A program made the translations under genes and the position numbers. A stretch of DNA of 64,000 bases from Curtobacterium sp. MCPF17_052 (lineage in GTDB: Bacteria; Actinomycetota; Actinomycetes; Actinomycetales; Microbacteriaceae), in contig NZ_QKSD01000007.1 of assembly GCF_003234085.1 (NCBI RefSeq), positions 124,001-188,000 of the forward strand. The letters run 5' to 3'. This document shows, piece by piece, positions 40,178-48,753 of this stretch (the stretch's first letter is position 1; each line of letters opens with the position of its first letter). The notes under the pieces were generated by a model. It worked only from the letters and a program-made list of their open reading frames with translations. It was not told where the DNA came from and made no database searches.

Positions 40178-40871
40178 AGTCGAGCGGTGCGGCCGAGTCG
40201 AAGGCGACGGTGAGCAGGGGCAGCTCGTCGCGGGGGAGCACCGCCGTCAGGAGTCGCCCGTCGTCGAGCTCGGTGGCCAGGCCGAGCACGAAGGGGTCCG
40301 TGTCGAGGAGCAGCCCGGGGCGCTCGACGCCGTCGACCAAGACGGGGTGTCCGGACTGGACGCTGCGTTCGTCGACCAGCGTCGGCCAGGGGTCCTCGGT
40401 GGACTCCGGGGGAGCGAGTTCGTCGCGGTACCCGTTGACGAGGACGTACTGCACGTGCCCGACGAGCGCCTCGGCAGGTGACGGGCGGGTGGTACCGCGC
40501 CGGCTCCAGTGGGTCTGGACCGCCTCCCACAGCATCGGGTACCGCATCCGCTCGACCGTGGCGACGAGCCAGTCCGGGCGTGGCCAGGGCGGGACCTCCT
40601 CCAGGGACCGTCGCCGCTCGTCGTCCATCGCCGCCAGGTTCACCGGGTCGTCGTGGTCCTCCGGGTTCCGCCAGAGCGTGTACTGCCGCGACACGGTGGC
40701 ACTGTCGCGGACGCCGTCGGATTCGCCCGTCTGGACGCCGACGGAACCGAAGTCCTCGAGGTGCCGCTGTGCGACGAGCCCGGCGATGCCGAACCGCAGC
40801 GATCGGGCCGCGGCCCGGCGCGCGATCTCCGGGTCGGGCGCATCCGCACTGAGCACTCCGCCGTGGTCCAT
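40176..40871 (-). CDS. Conserved-type hypothetical protein, 231 residues
   Basis: Soluble and acidic with no signal peptide or membrane helix. Notable segments: IARRAAARSLRFGIAGLVAQ, VSRQYTLWRNPEDHDDPVNLA, PDWLVATVERMRYPMLWEAV, HVQYVLVNGYRDELAPP and GRLLTAVLPRDELPLLTVAF. I do not recognise a domain. Codon bias is normal for the window and CAGGCT (40878-40883, minus) lies six bases before ATG 40871, so the gene is real. It is divergent from the amidase; promoters of the two are about 50 bases apart, and a shared control is possible. Confidence 0.65.
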   Translation of the reverse strand: MDHGGVLSADAPDPEIARRAAARSLRFGIAGLVAQRHLEDFGSVGVQTGESDGVRDSATVSRQYTLWRNPEDHDDPVNLAAMDDERRRSLEEVPPWPRPDWLVATVERMRYPMLWEAVQTHWSRRGTTRPSPAEALVGHVQYVLVNGYRDELAPPESTEDPWPTLVDERSVQSGHPVLVDGVERPGLLLDTDPFVLGLATELDDGRLLTAVLPRDELPLLTVAFDSAAPLD

Positions 40872-40930
40872 GCGCCGAGCCTGGTCTCGTCGAGGCGGTC
40901 GGTCAAGGGCCGGGGAGCGACACGTCGGCC

Positions 40931-40936
40931 TAGGCT
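40931..40936 (+). promoter_or_regulatory. -10 element of the amidase gene, leaderless
   Basis: TAGGCT ends six bases before GTG 40943. The divergent gene has CAGGCT at 40878-40883 on the other strand. Confidence 0.6.
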
Positions 40937-40942
40937 CGATCC

Positions 40943-42382
40943 GTGTTCGAACTCCACCACCTGTCCGCGCAGGAACTCTGGGACTGGATCCGCCGCGGTG
41001 ACACCACCGCCCGCGAGGTCACCGACCACTACCTCGACCGCATCGAGCGGCTCGACCCGGAGCTCGGCGCGTTCGTGACCGTCACCGCCGAGGCCGCGCG
41101 TGCCCGGGCCGACCACCTCGGCGACCTGGTGCCGACGTCGCGGCCGCTGTGGGGCCTCCCGTCCGCGGACAAGGACCTGACGGACCGGCGCGGCGTCCCC
41201 ACCCGGTCCGGGACGCTCGCCCTGCCGGGTGACCCGGCGACGGTCGACCACCCGCTCGTCACCGCCCTCGACGACGCCGGGGCGATCAGCCTGGGCAAGA
41301 CGGCGACGCCCGAGTTCGGCATGTCGTCGTCCTCCGAGACGCGCTTCGGCACCACCCGCAACCCGTACGACACCACGCGTGCCCCGGGCGGGTCGTCGAG
41401 CGGCGCCGCCGTCGCCGTCGCGGCCGGGCTGCTGCCGGCGGCCGTCGGGTCGGACGGTGGAGGCTCGGTGCGGCTCCCGGCCGCGGCCACCGGCCTGGTC
41501 GGACTCAAGCCGAGTCGTGGTCGGGTGCCGTCGATGCCCGGGCGTGCCGGGCTGGGCGGACTCGCTGTCGCCGGGCCGCTCACCCGGACCGTCGCCGACG
41601 CGGGGATGCTGCTCGACGCACTCGTGGCGCCGACCGGTCTGGCCGAGCGCCAGCCCTACGCGCTCGTGACACCCGAGGTCGGCGAGGGGCCGTTCACCGC
41701 GGCCGCCGTCCGGGGCGAGGGGCGCTTCGTCGTCGGGCTGCTCGACGGTTCGCCGTGGGACGACTTCGTCGACGTGGTCGTCGACCCGGCCGCGCGGGAG
41801 GCCGTGGACACCGCCGTCCGTGTGCTCGGCGAGGTCGGGCACGGGGTCGAGGAGGTCGCGATGCCGCGCGTGCCGTACGCGGAGTCGTTCCAGGTGGCGT
41901 GGGAGTCCTCGGGCGCCGGCATCGCCCGGATCCCCGGCATCGACCTGCGCGCCCTGACGCCCCTCGTCGCCTGGCTGGTGTCGCGAGGGCGGGAGCTGTC
42001 CGCGACGCAGGTGCTCGACGCGATGGCCGGACTGGACGCGTTCTCGATCGCGCTGATCCGGGCGTTCGACCGGTTCGACGCCGTCCTCACGCCGACGCTC
42101 GCCATGACCCCGAGGCCGCTCGGCTGGTACGGCGACGACCCGGAGGAGGACTTCCGTCGTCAGTGCGCGTACTCGCCCTGGACGTCGATGGCGAACGTGT
42201 CGGGGTTGCCCGCGATCTCGTTGCCCGTCGGGGTCACGGGCGAGGGGCACCCGGACGGCGCGGGGCTGCCGATGGGGGTGCAGCTCATCGGACGTCCGGG
42301 TGGTGAGCGGGTGCTCCTGGCGATCGGGGCGCAGCTCGAGCGCAGGCTGCGCTGGCAGCGGCGGCACCCCGCCGGCTGGTAG
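40943..42382 (+). CDS. Amidase signature-family hydrolase
   Basis: 479 residues. The Ser-cisSer-Lys triad is complete: Lys in GLPSADKDLTDR (about 77), Ser in APGGSSSGAAVAVAAGLLP (about 153) and the nucleophile in GSDGGGSVRLPAAATGLVGLKPS (about 175). The C-terminal part has SGLPAISLPVG and GLPMGVQLIGRPGGE as in GatA-like amidases. It is not next to gatB or gatC, so it is probably a free amidase acting on an aryl or aliphatic amide rather than the tRNA amidotransferase subunit. Start by leaderless promoter. Followed by a repeat-filled gap. Confidence 0.88.
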   Translation: MFELHHLSAQELWDWIRRGDTTAREVTDHYLDRIERLDPELGAFVTVTAEAARARADHLGDLVPTSRPLWGLPSADKDLTDRRGVPTRSGTLALPGDPATVDHPLVTALDDAGAISLGKTATPEFGMSSSSETRFGTTRNPYDTTRAPGGSSSGAAVAVAAGLLPAAVGSDGGGSVRLPAAATGLVGLKPSRGRVPSMPGRAGLGGLAVAGPLTRTVADAGMLLDALVAPTGLAERQPYALVTPEVGEGPFTAAAVRGEGRFVVGLLDGSPWDDFVDVVVDPAAREAVDTAVRVLGEVGHGVEEVAMPRVPYAESFQVAWESSGAGIARIPGIDLRALTPLVAWLVSRGRELSATQVLDAMAGLDAFSIALIRAFDRFDAVLTPTLAMTPRPLGWYGDDPEEDFRRQCAYSPWTSMANVSGLPAISLPVGVTGEGHPDGAGLPMGVQLIGRPGGERVLLAIGAQLERRLRWQRRHPAGW

Positions 42383-42633
42383 CGCGGGGCGCTCGGCGCG
42401 GGCGCTCGTCGGGCGGGCCTGTCGCCGGGCGTGTCGCCGGGCCTGTCGCCGTCCCTGTCGCCGTCCGCCGAGGTCGCACGACATGCCGCGCGTCGTCCGC
42501 CGAGGTCGCGAAATCTGCAGGCCTGGAGGCGCGTGGCCGGCAGTCCGTGCAACCTCGGCGGATGTCTGCGGCGGTTTGTGCGACCCGGGCGCCGCCACCC
42601 CGGCCTCGCCGGGCCGCCCGCGCGCCCCTGGCC
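42383..42633. repeat. Repeat-rich intergenic region after the amidase gene
   Basis: Four 12-base units beginning GTCGCCG run from 42421 to 42468. They pass into two exact 15-base copies of GTCCGCCGAGGTCGC (42463-42477 and 42495-42509, period 32), and an inverted related copy GCAACCTCGGCGGA lies at 42549-42562. No gene is seen. Both flanking genes end here (convergent), so it may act as a terminator or insulator. Confidence 0.65.
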
Positions 42634-43434
42634 CTACGGCAGCGTCGGCGCCGCCGCGACCAGGGCCCGGGTGACCTCGTGCGTCGGCGCGTCGAGCAGG
42701 GACACCGGGCCGTGCTCGACGATCCGCCCCGCCGACATCACGGCGACGGTGTCGCACAGGCGCTGGACGACCCCGATGTCGTGCGAGACGAGCACGAGTG
42801 TCGCCCCGAGGTCGTCCACGAACGAGCGGAACAGGTCGATCACGCGGGCACGGACCACCACGTCGAGGGCGCTCATCGGCTCGTCCCCGAACAGGATCCG
42901 CGGTCGGTGCACCACCGCGCGGGCGATCGCGATCCGCTGGCGCTGCCCGCCGGAGAACTCGTGCGGGTACCGGTCAGCAGCGTCGGCTGGCAGGTCCACC
43001 CGTTCCAGGACCGCCGCGACCATCGCGCGGTGGTCGCCGGCGACACGGAGTGCCCGGAGCGGTTCGGCGACGATCGCACCGACGCGCATCCGCGGGTCGA
43101 GCGAGGCGACCGGGTCCTGGAACACGATGCCGGTCTCGCGCCGGAACCAGCGCGAGGCCGCGGCCGATGCCCGCGCGTCCACGGGGCGGCCCGAGGCCTG
43201 GACCGTGCCGGTGGTGGGGGCCTCCAGTCCGGCGAGGAGGCGGACGAGCGTCGACTTGCCGGACCCGGACTCACCGACGATCCCGAGCCGGGCGCCGGAC
43301 GGGACGATGAGGTCGACGCCGTCCACGGCGGTGCGGACCGCGCCCGGTTCGAAGGGGCCACGCCGGGGGAGCCGGTACGTGCGGCTGAGGTCCGCGCCGG
43401 CGAGGGCCGGAGCGGCGGTGTCGGGCTCCCTCAC
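42634..43434 (-). CDS. Oligopeptide ABC importer ATPase, DppF/OppF type
   Basis: 266 residues. Walker A GIVGESGSGKSTLVRLLAG, Q-loop GIVFQDPVASLDPRMRV, signature FSGGQRQRIAIARAVV, Walker B ILFGDEPMSALDVVV and switch VLVSHDIGVVQRLC. It starts with a GTG overlapping the stop of the other ATPase (43431-43434), with AGGAGG just upstream. It is the last gene of the importer operon. The typical C-terminal oligopeptide extension with Cys residues for an iron-sulfur cluster is not present. Confidence 0.88.
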   Translation of the reverse strand: MREPDTAAPALAGADLSRTYRLPRRGPFEPGAVRTAVDGVDLIVPSGARLGIVGESGSGKSTLVRLLAGLEAPTTGTVQASGRPVDARASAAASRWFRRETGIVFQDPVASLDPRMRVGAIVAEPLRALRVAGDHRAMVAAVLERVDLPADAADRYPHEFSGGQRQRIAIARAVVHRPRILFGDEPMSALDVVVRARVIDLFRSFVDDLGATLVLVSHDIGVVQRLCDTVAVMSAGRIVEHGPVSLLDAPTHEVTRALVAAAPTLP

Positions 43435-44231
43435 GAGGTCCTCCTGGCGGTGGCGCGGGCTGCCTCGACGAGCGCGAGCGTGGCAGGGTGCCCGGGCGTG
43501 GCGAGCAGGTCGGCGACGCGGCCCTGCTCGACGACACGTCCGGCCTCCAGGACGACCGCCGTGTCCGCGATCCGCGACAGCACCGCCAGGTCGTGGGTGA
43601 CGAACAGCATCCCCGTCCCACGGGAGGCCGTGAGCGACTCGAACAGGTCGAGGATCCGCGCCTGCGTGGTCACGTCGAGCGCCGTGGTCGGCTCGTCGGC
43701 GACGAGGAACGCGGGCTCGCCCGCCATCGCCATCGCGATGCAGATCCGCTGCCGCTGCCCGCCGGACAGCTGGTGCGGGTACTGCCGGAGCAGCAGTTCC
43801 GGGTCGGGCAGACCGACGTCCCGGGCGAGTCCGACGGCGGCCTCGGCGGCGGCGCGCCGGTCGAGACCCCGGTGCAGCCGGAGCGGCTCGACGATCTGCC
43901 TGCCGACGCGCCGGAGCGGGTCGAGGGCGGTCCCCGGCTCCTGGAACACCATCCCGATCGCCGCGCCGCGGGTGCGTGCACGCTCGCGGTCGGGCAGGCC
44001 GACGAGCTCCCGTCCGTCCAGGCGGATGCTGCCGGTGACGGTCGCGCCGGCGGGTTCCAGGCCCATCAGGGCGAGCGACGTCATCGACTTGCCCGACCCG
44101 GACGCGCCGATCACGCCGACGCGACGGCCGGGAGGCACGGTGAACGTCACGTCGTCGAGGACCGTACGCCCCGCGATCCGGACCGTCAGGCCGCGGACGT
44201 CGAGGCCGGGCGTCGCCGTTCCGGTGCTCAT
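43431..44231 (-). CDS. Oligopeptide ABC importer ATPase, DppD/OppD type
   Basis: 266 residues. Walker A GVIGASGSGKSMTSLALMGL with the Ser-Met typical of OppD, MVFQEPGTALDPLRRVG, signature LSGGQRQRICIAMAMAG, Walker B FLVADEPTTALDVTTQ and switch MLFVTHDLAVLSRI. It energises substrate import with the neighbouring ATPase as a heterodimer. It is coupled on both sides by four-base overlaps. Confidence 0.9.
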   Translation of the reverse strand: MSTGTATPGLDVRGLTVRIAGRTVLDDVTFTVPPGRRVGVIGASGSGKSMTSLALMGLEPAGATVTGSIRLDGRELVGLPDRERARTRGAAIGMVFQEPGTALDPLRRVGRQIVEPLRLHRGLDRRAAAEAAVGLARDVGLPDPELLLRQYPHQLSGGQRQRICIAMAMAGEPAFLVADEPTTALDVTTQARILDLFESLTASRGTGMLFVTHDLAVLSRIADTAVVLEAGRVVEQGRVADLLATPGHPATLALVEAARATARRTS

Positions 44232-45166
44232 GCGATGCCCTCCGTTCCGCTGACCGTGCCGGTCGTGCCGCGGTTGTCGGGTGTGTCGGGCGTGCCCACT
44301 GCGGTGCCGGGTGCGGGAGCCGCGTCCGACCCCCGCCGACTGGTCGTCAGCCGTGGGTCGGTGGCGTCCCGGACCGCGTCGCCGAGCAGGGACAGCGCCA
44401 TCACCACGAGCGCGATCGCCGCACCCGGCCAGGTCGCGCTCCACGGGTGCACCCCGATGTACGTCTGCAGGTCGGACAGCAGCCGACCCCAGGACGCCGT
44501 GCCCGCGTCGGCGCCGTAGCCGAGGTAGGACAGCCCGGCCTCGGCGAGGACCGCGCTCGCCATCGCGAGCGACAGCTGCACGGTGAACAACGGCGCGGCG
44601 TTCGGCACCAGGTGGCGGAACAGCACACCGAGCGGGCCGACCCCGGACGCCCGGGCTGCGACGACGTAGTCGCTCCGGGCGATGCGCCGGATCTCGCCGC
44701 GGGCGACCCGGGCGATGGTGACGCCGAACGCCAGCCCGACGGACACCACGACGACGCCGAGGGAGCCGCCGTACACGGCGGTGAGGAGCATCGCGGTGAG
44801 GAGGGTGGGGAAGGCGACCAGGACGTCGAGGAGCACCGCCGTGGCCTCGCGCATCCAGCGGACGGTGAGGGAGCCGATCGCGGTGAGGACGATTCCGACG
44901 ACGCTGGCGATGATCCCGGCGCCGACCGCGACGAGGAGCGTGGTCCGGGTGCCGGCGAGCAGGTAGCTGGCGATGTCGCGGCCGACCCCGTCGGTGCCGA
45001 ACCAGTGCGCGGCGCTCGGGCGCTCCCACTGGTGGAACGGGTCGGTGCGGAACGGGTCCTCGGGCGTCCAGACGAGCGACACCGCGGCCAGGACGACGAG
45101 CAGTCCGAGGACGACGACGGCGAACAGTCCGGTCGGGGTCCGGAGCAGCCGGCCGAGCGCGCTCAC
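44228..45166 (-). CDS. Oligopeptide ABC importer permease, DppC/OppC type
   Basis: 312 residues with about six transmembrane helices. N-terminal OppC_N helix then HWFGTDGVGRDIASYLLAGTRTTL, the EAA-type loop YVVAARASGVGPLGVLFRHLVPNA, and LSYLGYGADAGTASWGRLL near the end. A Thr/Pro/Gly-rich tail of about 40 residues is an addition to the family. GTG start overlapping the previous gene's stop. Confidence 0.9.
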   Translation of the reverse strand: MSALGRLLRTPTGLFAVVVLGLLVVLAAVSLVWTPEDPFRTDPFHQWERPSAAHWFGTDGVGRDIASYLLAGTRTTLLVAVGAGIIASVVGIVLTAIGSLTVRWMREATAVLLDVLVAFPTLLTAMLLTAVYGGSLGVVVVSVGLAFGVTIARVARGEIRRIARSDYVVAARASGVGPLGVLFRHLVPNAAPLFTVQLSLAMASAVLAEAGLSYLGYGADAGTASWGRLLSDLQTYIGVHPWSATWPGAAIALVVMALSLLGDAVRDATDPRLTTSRRGSDAAPAPGTAVGTPDTPDNRGTTGTVSGTEGIA

Positions 45167-46116
45167 GACGAGGCCTCGCGCTGTCGGGGGTCGAGCACGC
45201 GGTGCAGCACGTCGACGGCGAACCCGACCAGCAGGACGAGACCGGTGAGCACGAGGAGCTCGGACTGCACCTTCGTGATGTCGCGCCGGCCGACGTCGGT
45301 GACGAGCATGCGGCCGACCCCGGGCAGCGAGAACAGCTGCTCGACGACGACGGCTCCGACCAGCAGCCCGGCGATCTGCACACCGAGAACGGCGAGCACG
45401 GTCAGCGCGACGCTCGGCAGGCCGTGGCGGAGGAGCGCCCGGTTCTTCGTCAAGCCGATCGCCGCAGCGGTCCGGACGTGGTCGGCGTCGAGGATGGACA
45501 GCGTCGCGGACCGGGTGAAGCGGAGGATGACAGCACCTTCGACCGCGCCGATGGTCAGCGCGGGCAGGACGAGCGCCGCGAACGCCCGGCCCGGCGTGTC
45601 CCAGCCGTCGAGCGGGAAGCCCTGCACGGGCAGCCAGTGCAGCGTCACGGCGAACAGGGCGACGAGCAGCATGCCGGCCCAGACGACCGGGATCGCGGCG
45701 ACGGCCTGCGCGGCACCGGAGATGACCGCGCCACCCGGTCGGCGACGGAGGACCGCGGCCAGCACGCCGAGCGGGACGCCGAGCACCAGCGCGGCCGCCA
45801 GGGACATGCCGGCGAGCGGCAGCGTCACCGCGAGTTTCTGCGCGATCTCCGGGGCGACCGGGCCGCGAGTGACGAGCGAGTTGCCGAGGTCACCGCGGAA
45901 CAGGGCGCCGATCCAGTCGAGGTACTGCAGCGCGACGGGCCGGTCGAGCCCGAGCTGCTCGCGGAGCGCGGCGACCTGGGTGGGCGTCGCCTCGGCGCCC
46001 GCGACGACCTGTGCGACATCGCCGGGGAGCACGCGGAGCGTCGCGAAGACGATCAGGCTCGCCACGAGCAGTCCGACGGCGAGCAGGAGCACCCGCCCGA
46101 CGAGGAATCGGGTCAC
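45163..46116 (-). CDS. Oligopeptide ABC importer permease, DppB/OppB type
   Basis: 317 residues with six transmembrane helices. RVLPGDVAQVVAGAEATPTQ and LREQLGLDRPVALQYLDWIGALFRGDLGNSL are the DppB hallmark, and the coupling loop is DHVRTAAAIGLTKNRALLRHGLP. It forms the channel with the DppC-type protein. The start is GTG 46116, ten bases after the stop of the binding-protein gene. Confidence 0.9.
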   Translation of the reverse strand: MTRFLVGRVLLLAVGLLVASLIVFATLRVLPGDVAQVVAGAEATPTQVAALREQLGLDRPVALQYLDWIGALFRGDLGNSLVTRGPVAPEIAQKLAVTLPLAGMSLAAALVLGVPLGVLAAVLRRRPGGAVISGAAQAVAAIPVVWAGMLLVALFAVTLHWLPVQGFPLDGWDTPGRAFAALVLPALTIGAVEGAVILRFTRSATLSILDADHVRTAAAIGLTKNRALLRHGLPSVALTVLAVLGVQIAGLLVGAVVVEQLFSLPGVGRMLVTDVGRRDITKVQSELLVLTGLVLLVGFAVDVLHRVLDPRQREASS

Positions 46117-46126
46117 GACTCCGATG

Positions 46127-47626
46127 CTACGAGACGGCGAGGTCCGCCAGGTCCAAGCGGGTCGTGGTGCTGTCGAACGGGAAGCCGGTGACCCCGTCGC
46201 GGACCGCCGTCGTGGTGGTCGCCGTGTACAGCCACTCGGCCGCGGCGTCGTCGCTGACGATCTTCGCCGCCTGCTGCAGGGCGCGCACCTTCTCGGCCTG
46301 GTCGGTCGTGGCGACGGAGGCTGCGTAGAGCCGCTGGACCTCGGCGTTGTCGTACCCGAAGTAGTAGTCCGGGTCCGCCCAGTTGCCGAAGTCCCGCGCC
46401 TCGGTGTGGTTCACCATGCTGAGGTCGAAGTCCTTGTTCTTGAACACCGAGTCGAGCCAGGTCGCGAAGTCCACGCGCTGCACCTTGAGCGTGATGCCGA
46501 CGTCGGCGAGCTCGGAGGTCAGGACGTCGCCGATCGCCGTGGGGTACACGTTGGCGTAGGTCAGGGTGAGCGTCGGCTTCGTGACGCCGGCCTGCCGCAG
46601 GAGCTTCTTCGCCGAGGCGGGGTCGTACGCGTCGATGTCGGTCAGGTCCTGGTAGCCGGGGTCGAGCGCGGGGATCGGACCGCCCTGCTCCACCCCGCCG
46701 CCGCCGATCGCCTTGATGACGGCCTTCGGGTCGACGGCCTGCCGGATCGCCCTGCGGACGCGGACGTCGTCGAAGGGTGCCTTCTGGTCGTTGAACGCGA
46801 GCGTGTACTTGTCGGTCGTCTTGCCGGTGTGCAGTGTGACGCCGGAGGTGTTCTGCAGCTGGCTCTTCAGGGTGCCGTCGACCGCGGTCTCGACGTCGAG
46901 ATCGCCGCCGGCCATGGCGTTGACGGCCGTCGACGGGTCGGTGATGTACCGGAAGACGACCTTCGCCACCTTCGCCTTCGCGCCCCAGTAGTCCGGGTTC
47001 CGGCGGAAGGTGAGCGAGTCGCCCTGCTTCCAGCTGGCGACCTCGAACGGCCCGGTGCCGTTCGCGGTCTTCGTCCGGTCGTTGTCCGCCGCCTGCTCGA
47101 GGACCAGGCCCGCGCGGCCGGTGAGGTTCCAGAGCAGGTCCGAGTCCGGCTTCGAGAGGGTCAGCGTGACGGTGTCGTCTCCGGTGGCGGCCACGGTCTC
47201 CACCGCGGCGAGGTCGTCCGCGTCGACGTAGGACTCGTGCGCCTTGACGTCCTCGAACGACCAGACGACGTCCTTCGCGGTGACCGGCTCGCCGTCCTGG
47301 AAGGTCGCACCGTCGCGCAGCGTGAACGTGTAGGTCAGGCCGTCGTCGGACACCTCGTGCGAGGACGCCAGCACGTCGCGGACCTTCCCGCTCGCGGTCC
47401 GTCCGACGAGCCCCTGGTAGACGTTGTCGATGAGCACCTGGTCGAGCGCGTTGCCGGACTGGGTGCGGATGTCGAGGCTGGTCGGTTCGAGCACCAGGCC
47501 GACCCGGACCGTCGCGTCGGCGCCGCCCCGGGTGTCGTCGGAGCCGCCGGAGCAGCCGGCCAGGGCGACCGAGGTCGCGACGGCGAGGGCTGCCGCGGCC
47601 AGGGCGGTGCGGTGGAGCGGACGCAT
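46127..47626 (-). CDS. Oligopeptide/dipeptide-binding lipoprotein (SBP family 5)
   Basis: 499 residues. Signal peptide of lipoprotein type: RTALAAAALAVATSVALAGC with lipobox Cys at about 24, then a Gly/Ser linker. The SBP_bac_5 fold follows (SLDIRTQSGNALDQVLIDNVYQGLV, YTFTLRDGATFQDGEPVTAKDVVWSFEDV, GTGPFEVASWKQGDSLTFRRNPDYWGAKAKV, VRRAIRQAVDPKAVI). It captures peptides or other small molecules at the outside of the membrane for the importer. GGAAGG is the ribosome site; TAGCCT at 47707-47712 (minus) would give a leader of about 75 bases. Substrate range unknown. First gene of the operon. Confidence 0.92.
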   Translation of the reverse strand: MRPLHRTALAAAALAVATSVALAGCSGGSDDTRGGADATVRVGLVLEPTSLDIRTQSGNALDQVLIDNVYQGLVGRTASGKVRDVLASSHEVSDDGLTYTFTLRDGATFQDGEPVTAKDVVWSFEDVKAHESYVDADDLAAVETVAATGDDTVTLTLSKPDSDLLWNLTGRAGLVLEQAADNDRTKTANGTGPFEVASWKQGDSLTFRRNPDYWGAKAKVAKVVFRYITDPSTAVNAMAGGDLDVETAVDGTLKSQLQNTSGVTLHTGKTTDKYTLAFNDQKAPFDDVRVRRAIRQAVDPKAVIKAIGGGGVEQGGPIPALDPGYQDLTDIDAYDPASAKKLLRQAGVTKPTLTLTYANVYPTAIGDVLTSELADVGITLKVQRVDFATWLDSVFKNKDFDLSMVNHTEARDFGNWADPDYYFGYDNAEVQRLYAASVATTDQAEKVRALQQAAKIVSDDAAAEWLYTATTTTAVRDGVTGFPFDSTTTRLDLADLAVS

Positions 47627-47736
47627 GCTGGGTTCCTTCCCGGAGCCAGACCCACGAGGGCCGGGACGAGGGCGGCGAGACGACGGTCGTCAGCGACGCT
47701 CGGACGAGGCTACCGGGCAGCCGGGCACCGGCGGTG

Positions 47737-48690
47737 TCAGGTCTCGGACGAAGTCTCGGGGGGTTCTTCGACGCCATCCAACAAGCCGTGAGTGGTCGCC
47801 CATTCCCGGATCGCGTCCGCGAGGGCGAGCGGCGCCTGCGTCTGCACGGCGTGCCGCGACTCCACCGTCACGATCGTGGCGTCCGGCAGCCGCTCGGCGA
47901 ACGCGTGGTGCAGCTTGGGGGAGACGTACCCCCGGTCACCGCGGACGAGCAGCAGCGGGACGTCGAGCTGCTCGAGGTCCGGCCACGCGTCCACGAACCG
48001 CCCGACGGACGACGTGCGACCGCCGAGGTGCGGGAAGTGGTGCCGCCGCACGAGTCGTCCGTCGGCGCCGAGCCGGGTCGAGTGGCGCGCCTCCCGGAGG
48101 AGTGTCGCCTCGTCCCCACCGACTCGCGCGGCGATCGCCCGTTCGACGACCTCGTCCAGGCTCGCGAACGGCTCCTCGGACTCCAGGGCACGGGCGATCC
48201 GGTCGACGGCCCGCTGCGCGAAGTCCGGGGACATGTCGACGAGCACGAGCCCGGTGACCCGCTCGGGTGCGAGGGCGGCGAGCCGCGCGGACAGGATCGC
48301 ACCGAGTGAGTGGCCGACGACGAGCCCCGGCGGCACGTCGAGGGCGTCCAGGGCGGCGAGGACGGTCGGTGCCGTCGCGGTCGCCGCGTAGTCCGCGTCC
48401 TCCCGCCAGGCCGAGCGGCCGTGCCCGGGCAGGTCGAGCGCGACGGCCGGCTGGTCGATCGCGACCGCGGTCTGGTCGAAGCTGTGGGCGTCGATGCCGA
48501 GCCCGTGCAGGTAGGTGATCCGTGCCTCCCGTCCGGGCGCGGGCGGGCCGGTGCGGGACCAGCGGATCGCTGAGACCGTCCCGCCGCCGTCGGTACGCAC
48601 GTCCTGCCGGGAGGCGCGGAGCGGCTCGGTCACGCCGCTTGCGGCCGCCAGGGCGGGGACGTCGGCGAATTCGTCATCGTGCTCGGACAC
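47737..48690 (-). CDS. Alpha/beta hydrolase
   Basis: 317 residues. ITYLHGLGIDAHSFDQTAVA (oxyanion region), VALDLPGHGRSAW, the elbow LVVGHSLGAILSARLAAL with nucleophile Ser, LLLVRGDRGYVSP (Asp) and VTVESRHAVQTQAPLAL (His). General esterase/lipase or C-C hydrolase type; the substrate is not apparent. The start GTG 48690 has GACACT (48697-48702, minus) six bases upstream. It is divergent from the siderophore-interacting protein gene by 63 bases. Confidence 0.85.
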   Translation of the reverse strand: MSEHDDEFADVPALAAASGVTEPLRASRQDVRTDGGGTVSAIRWSRTGPPAPGREARITYLHGLGIDAHSFDQTAVAIDQPAVALDLPGHGRSAWREDADYAATATAPTVLAALDALDVPPGLVVGHSLGAILSARLAALAPERVTGLVLVDMSPDFAQRAVDRIARALESEEPFASLDEVVERAIAARVGGDEATLLREARHSTRLGADGRLVRRHHFPHLGGRTSSVGRFVDAWPDLEQLDVPLLLVRGDRGYVSPKLHHAFAERLPDATIVTVESRHAVQTQAPLALADAIREWATTHGLLDGVEEPPETSSET

Positions 48691-48726
48691 CCGACCAGTG
48701 TCGCAGTGCCTCGCGCCCTTCTGTCG

Positions 48727-48745
48727 TTAGGTTAGGCATGCCATA
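48727..48745 (+). promoter_or_regulatory. DtxR/IdeR-like iron box
   Basis: TTAGGTTAGGCATGCCATA matches the 19-base DtxR consensus at 14 positions, including the whole left half. It overlaps the region just upstream of the putative -10 (CATACT, 48742-48747), which ends six bases before GTG 48754, so iron-loaded repressor would block transcription of the iron genes. Confidence 0.7.
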
Positions 48746-48753
48746 CTCGAGGT

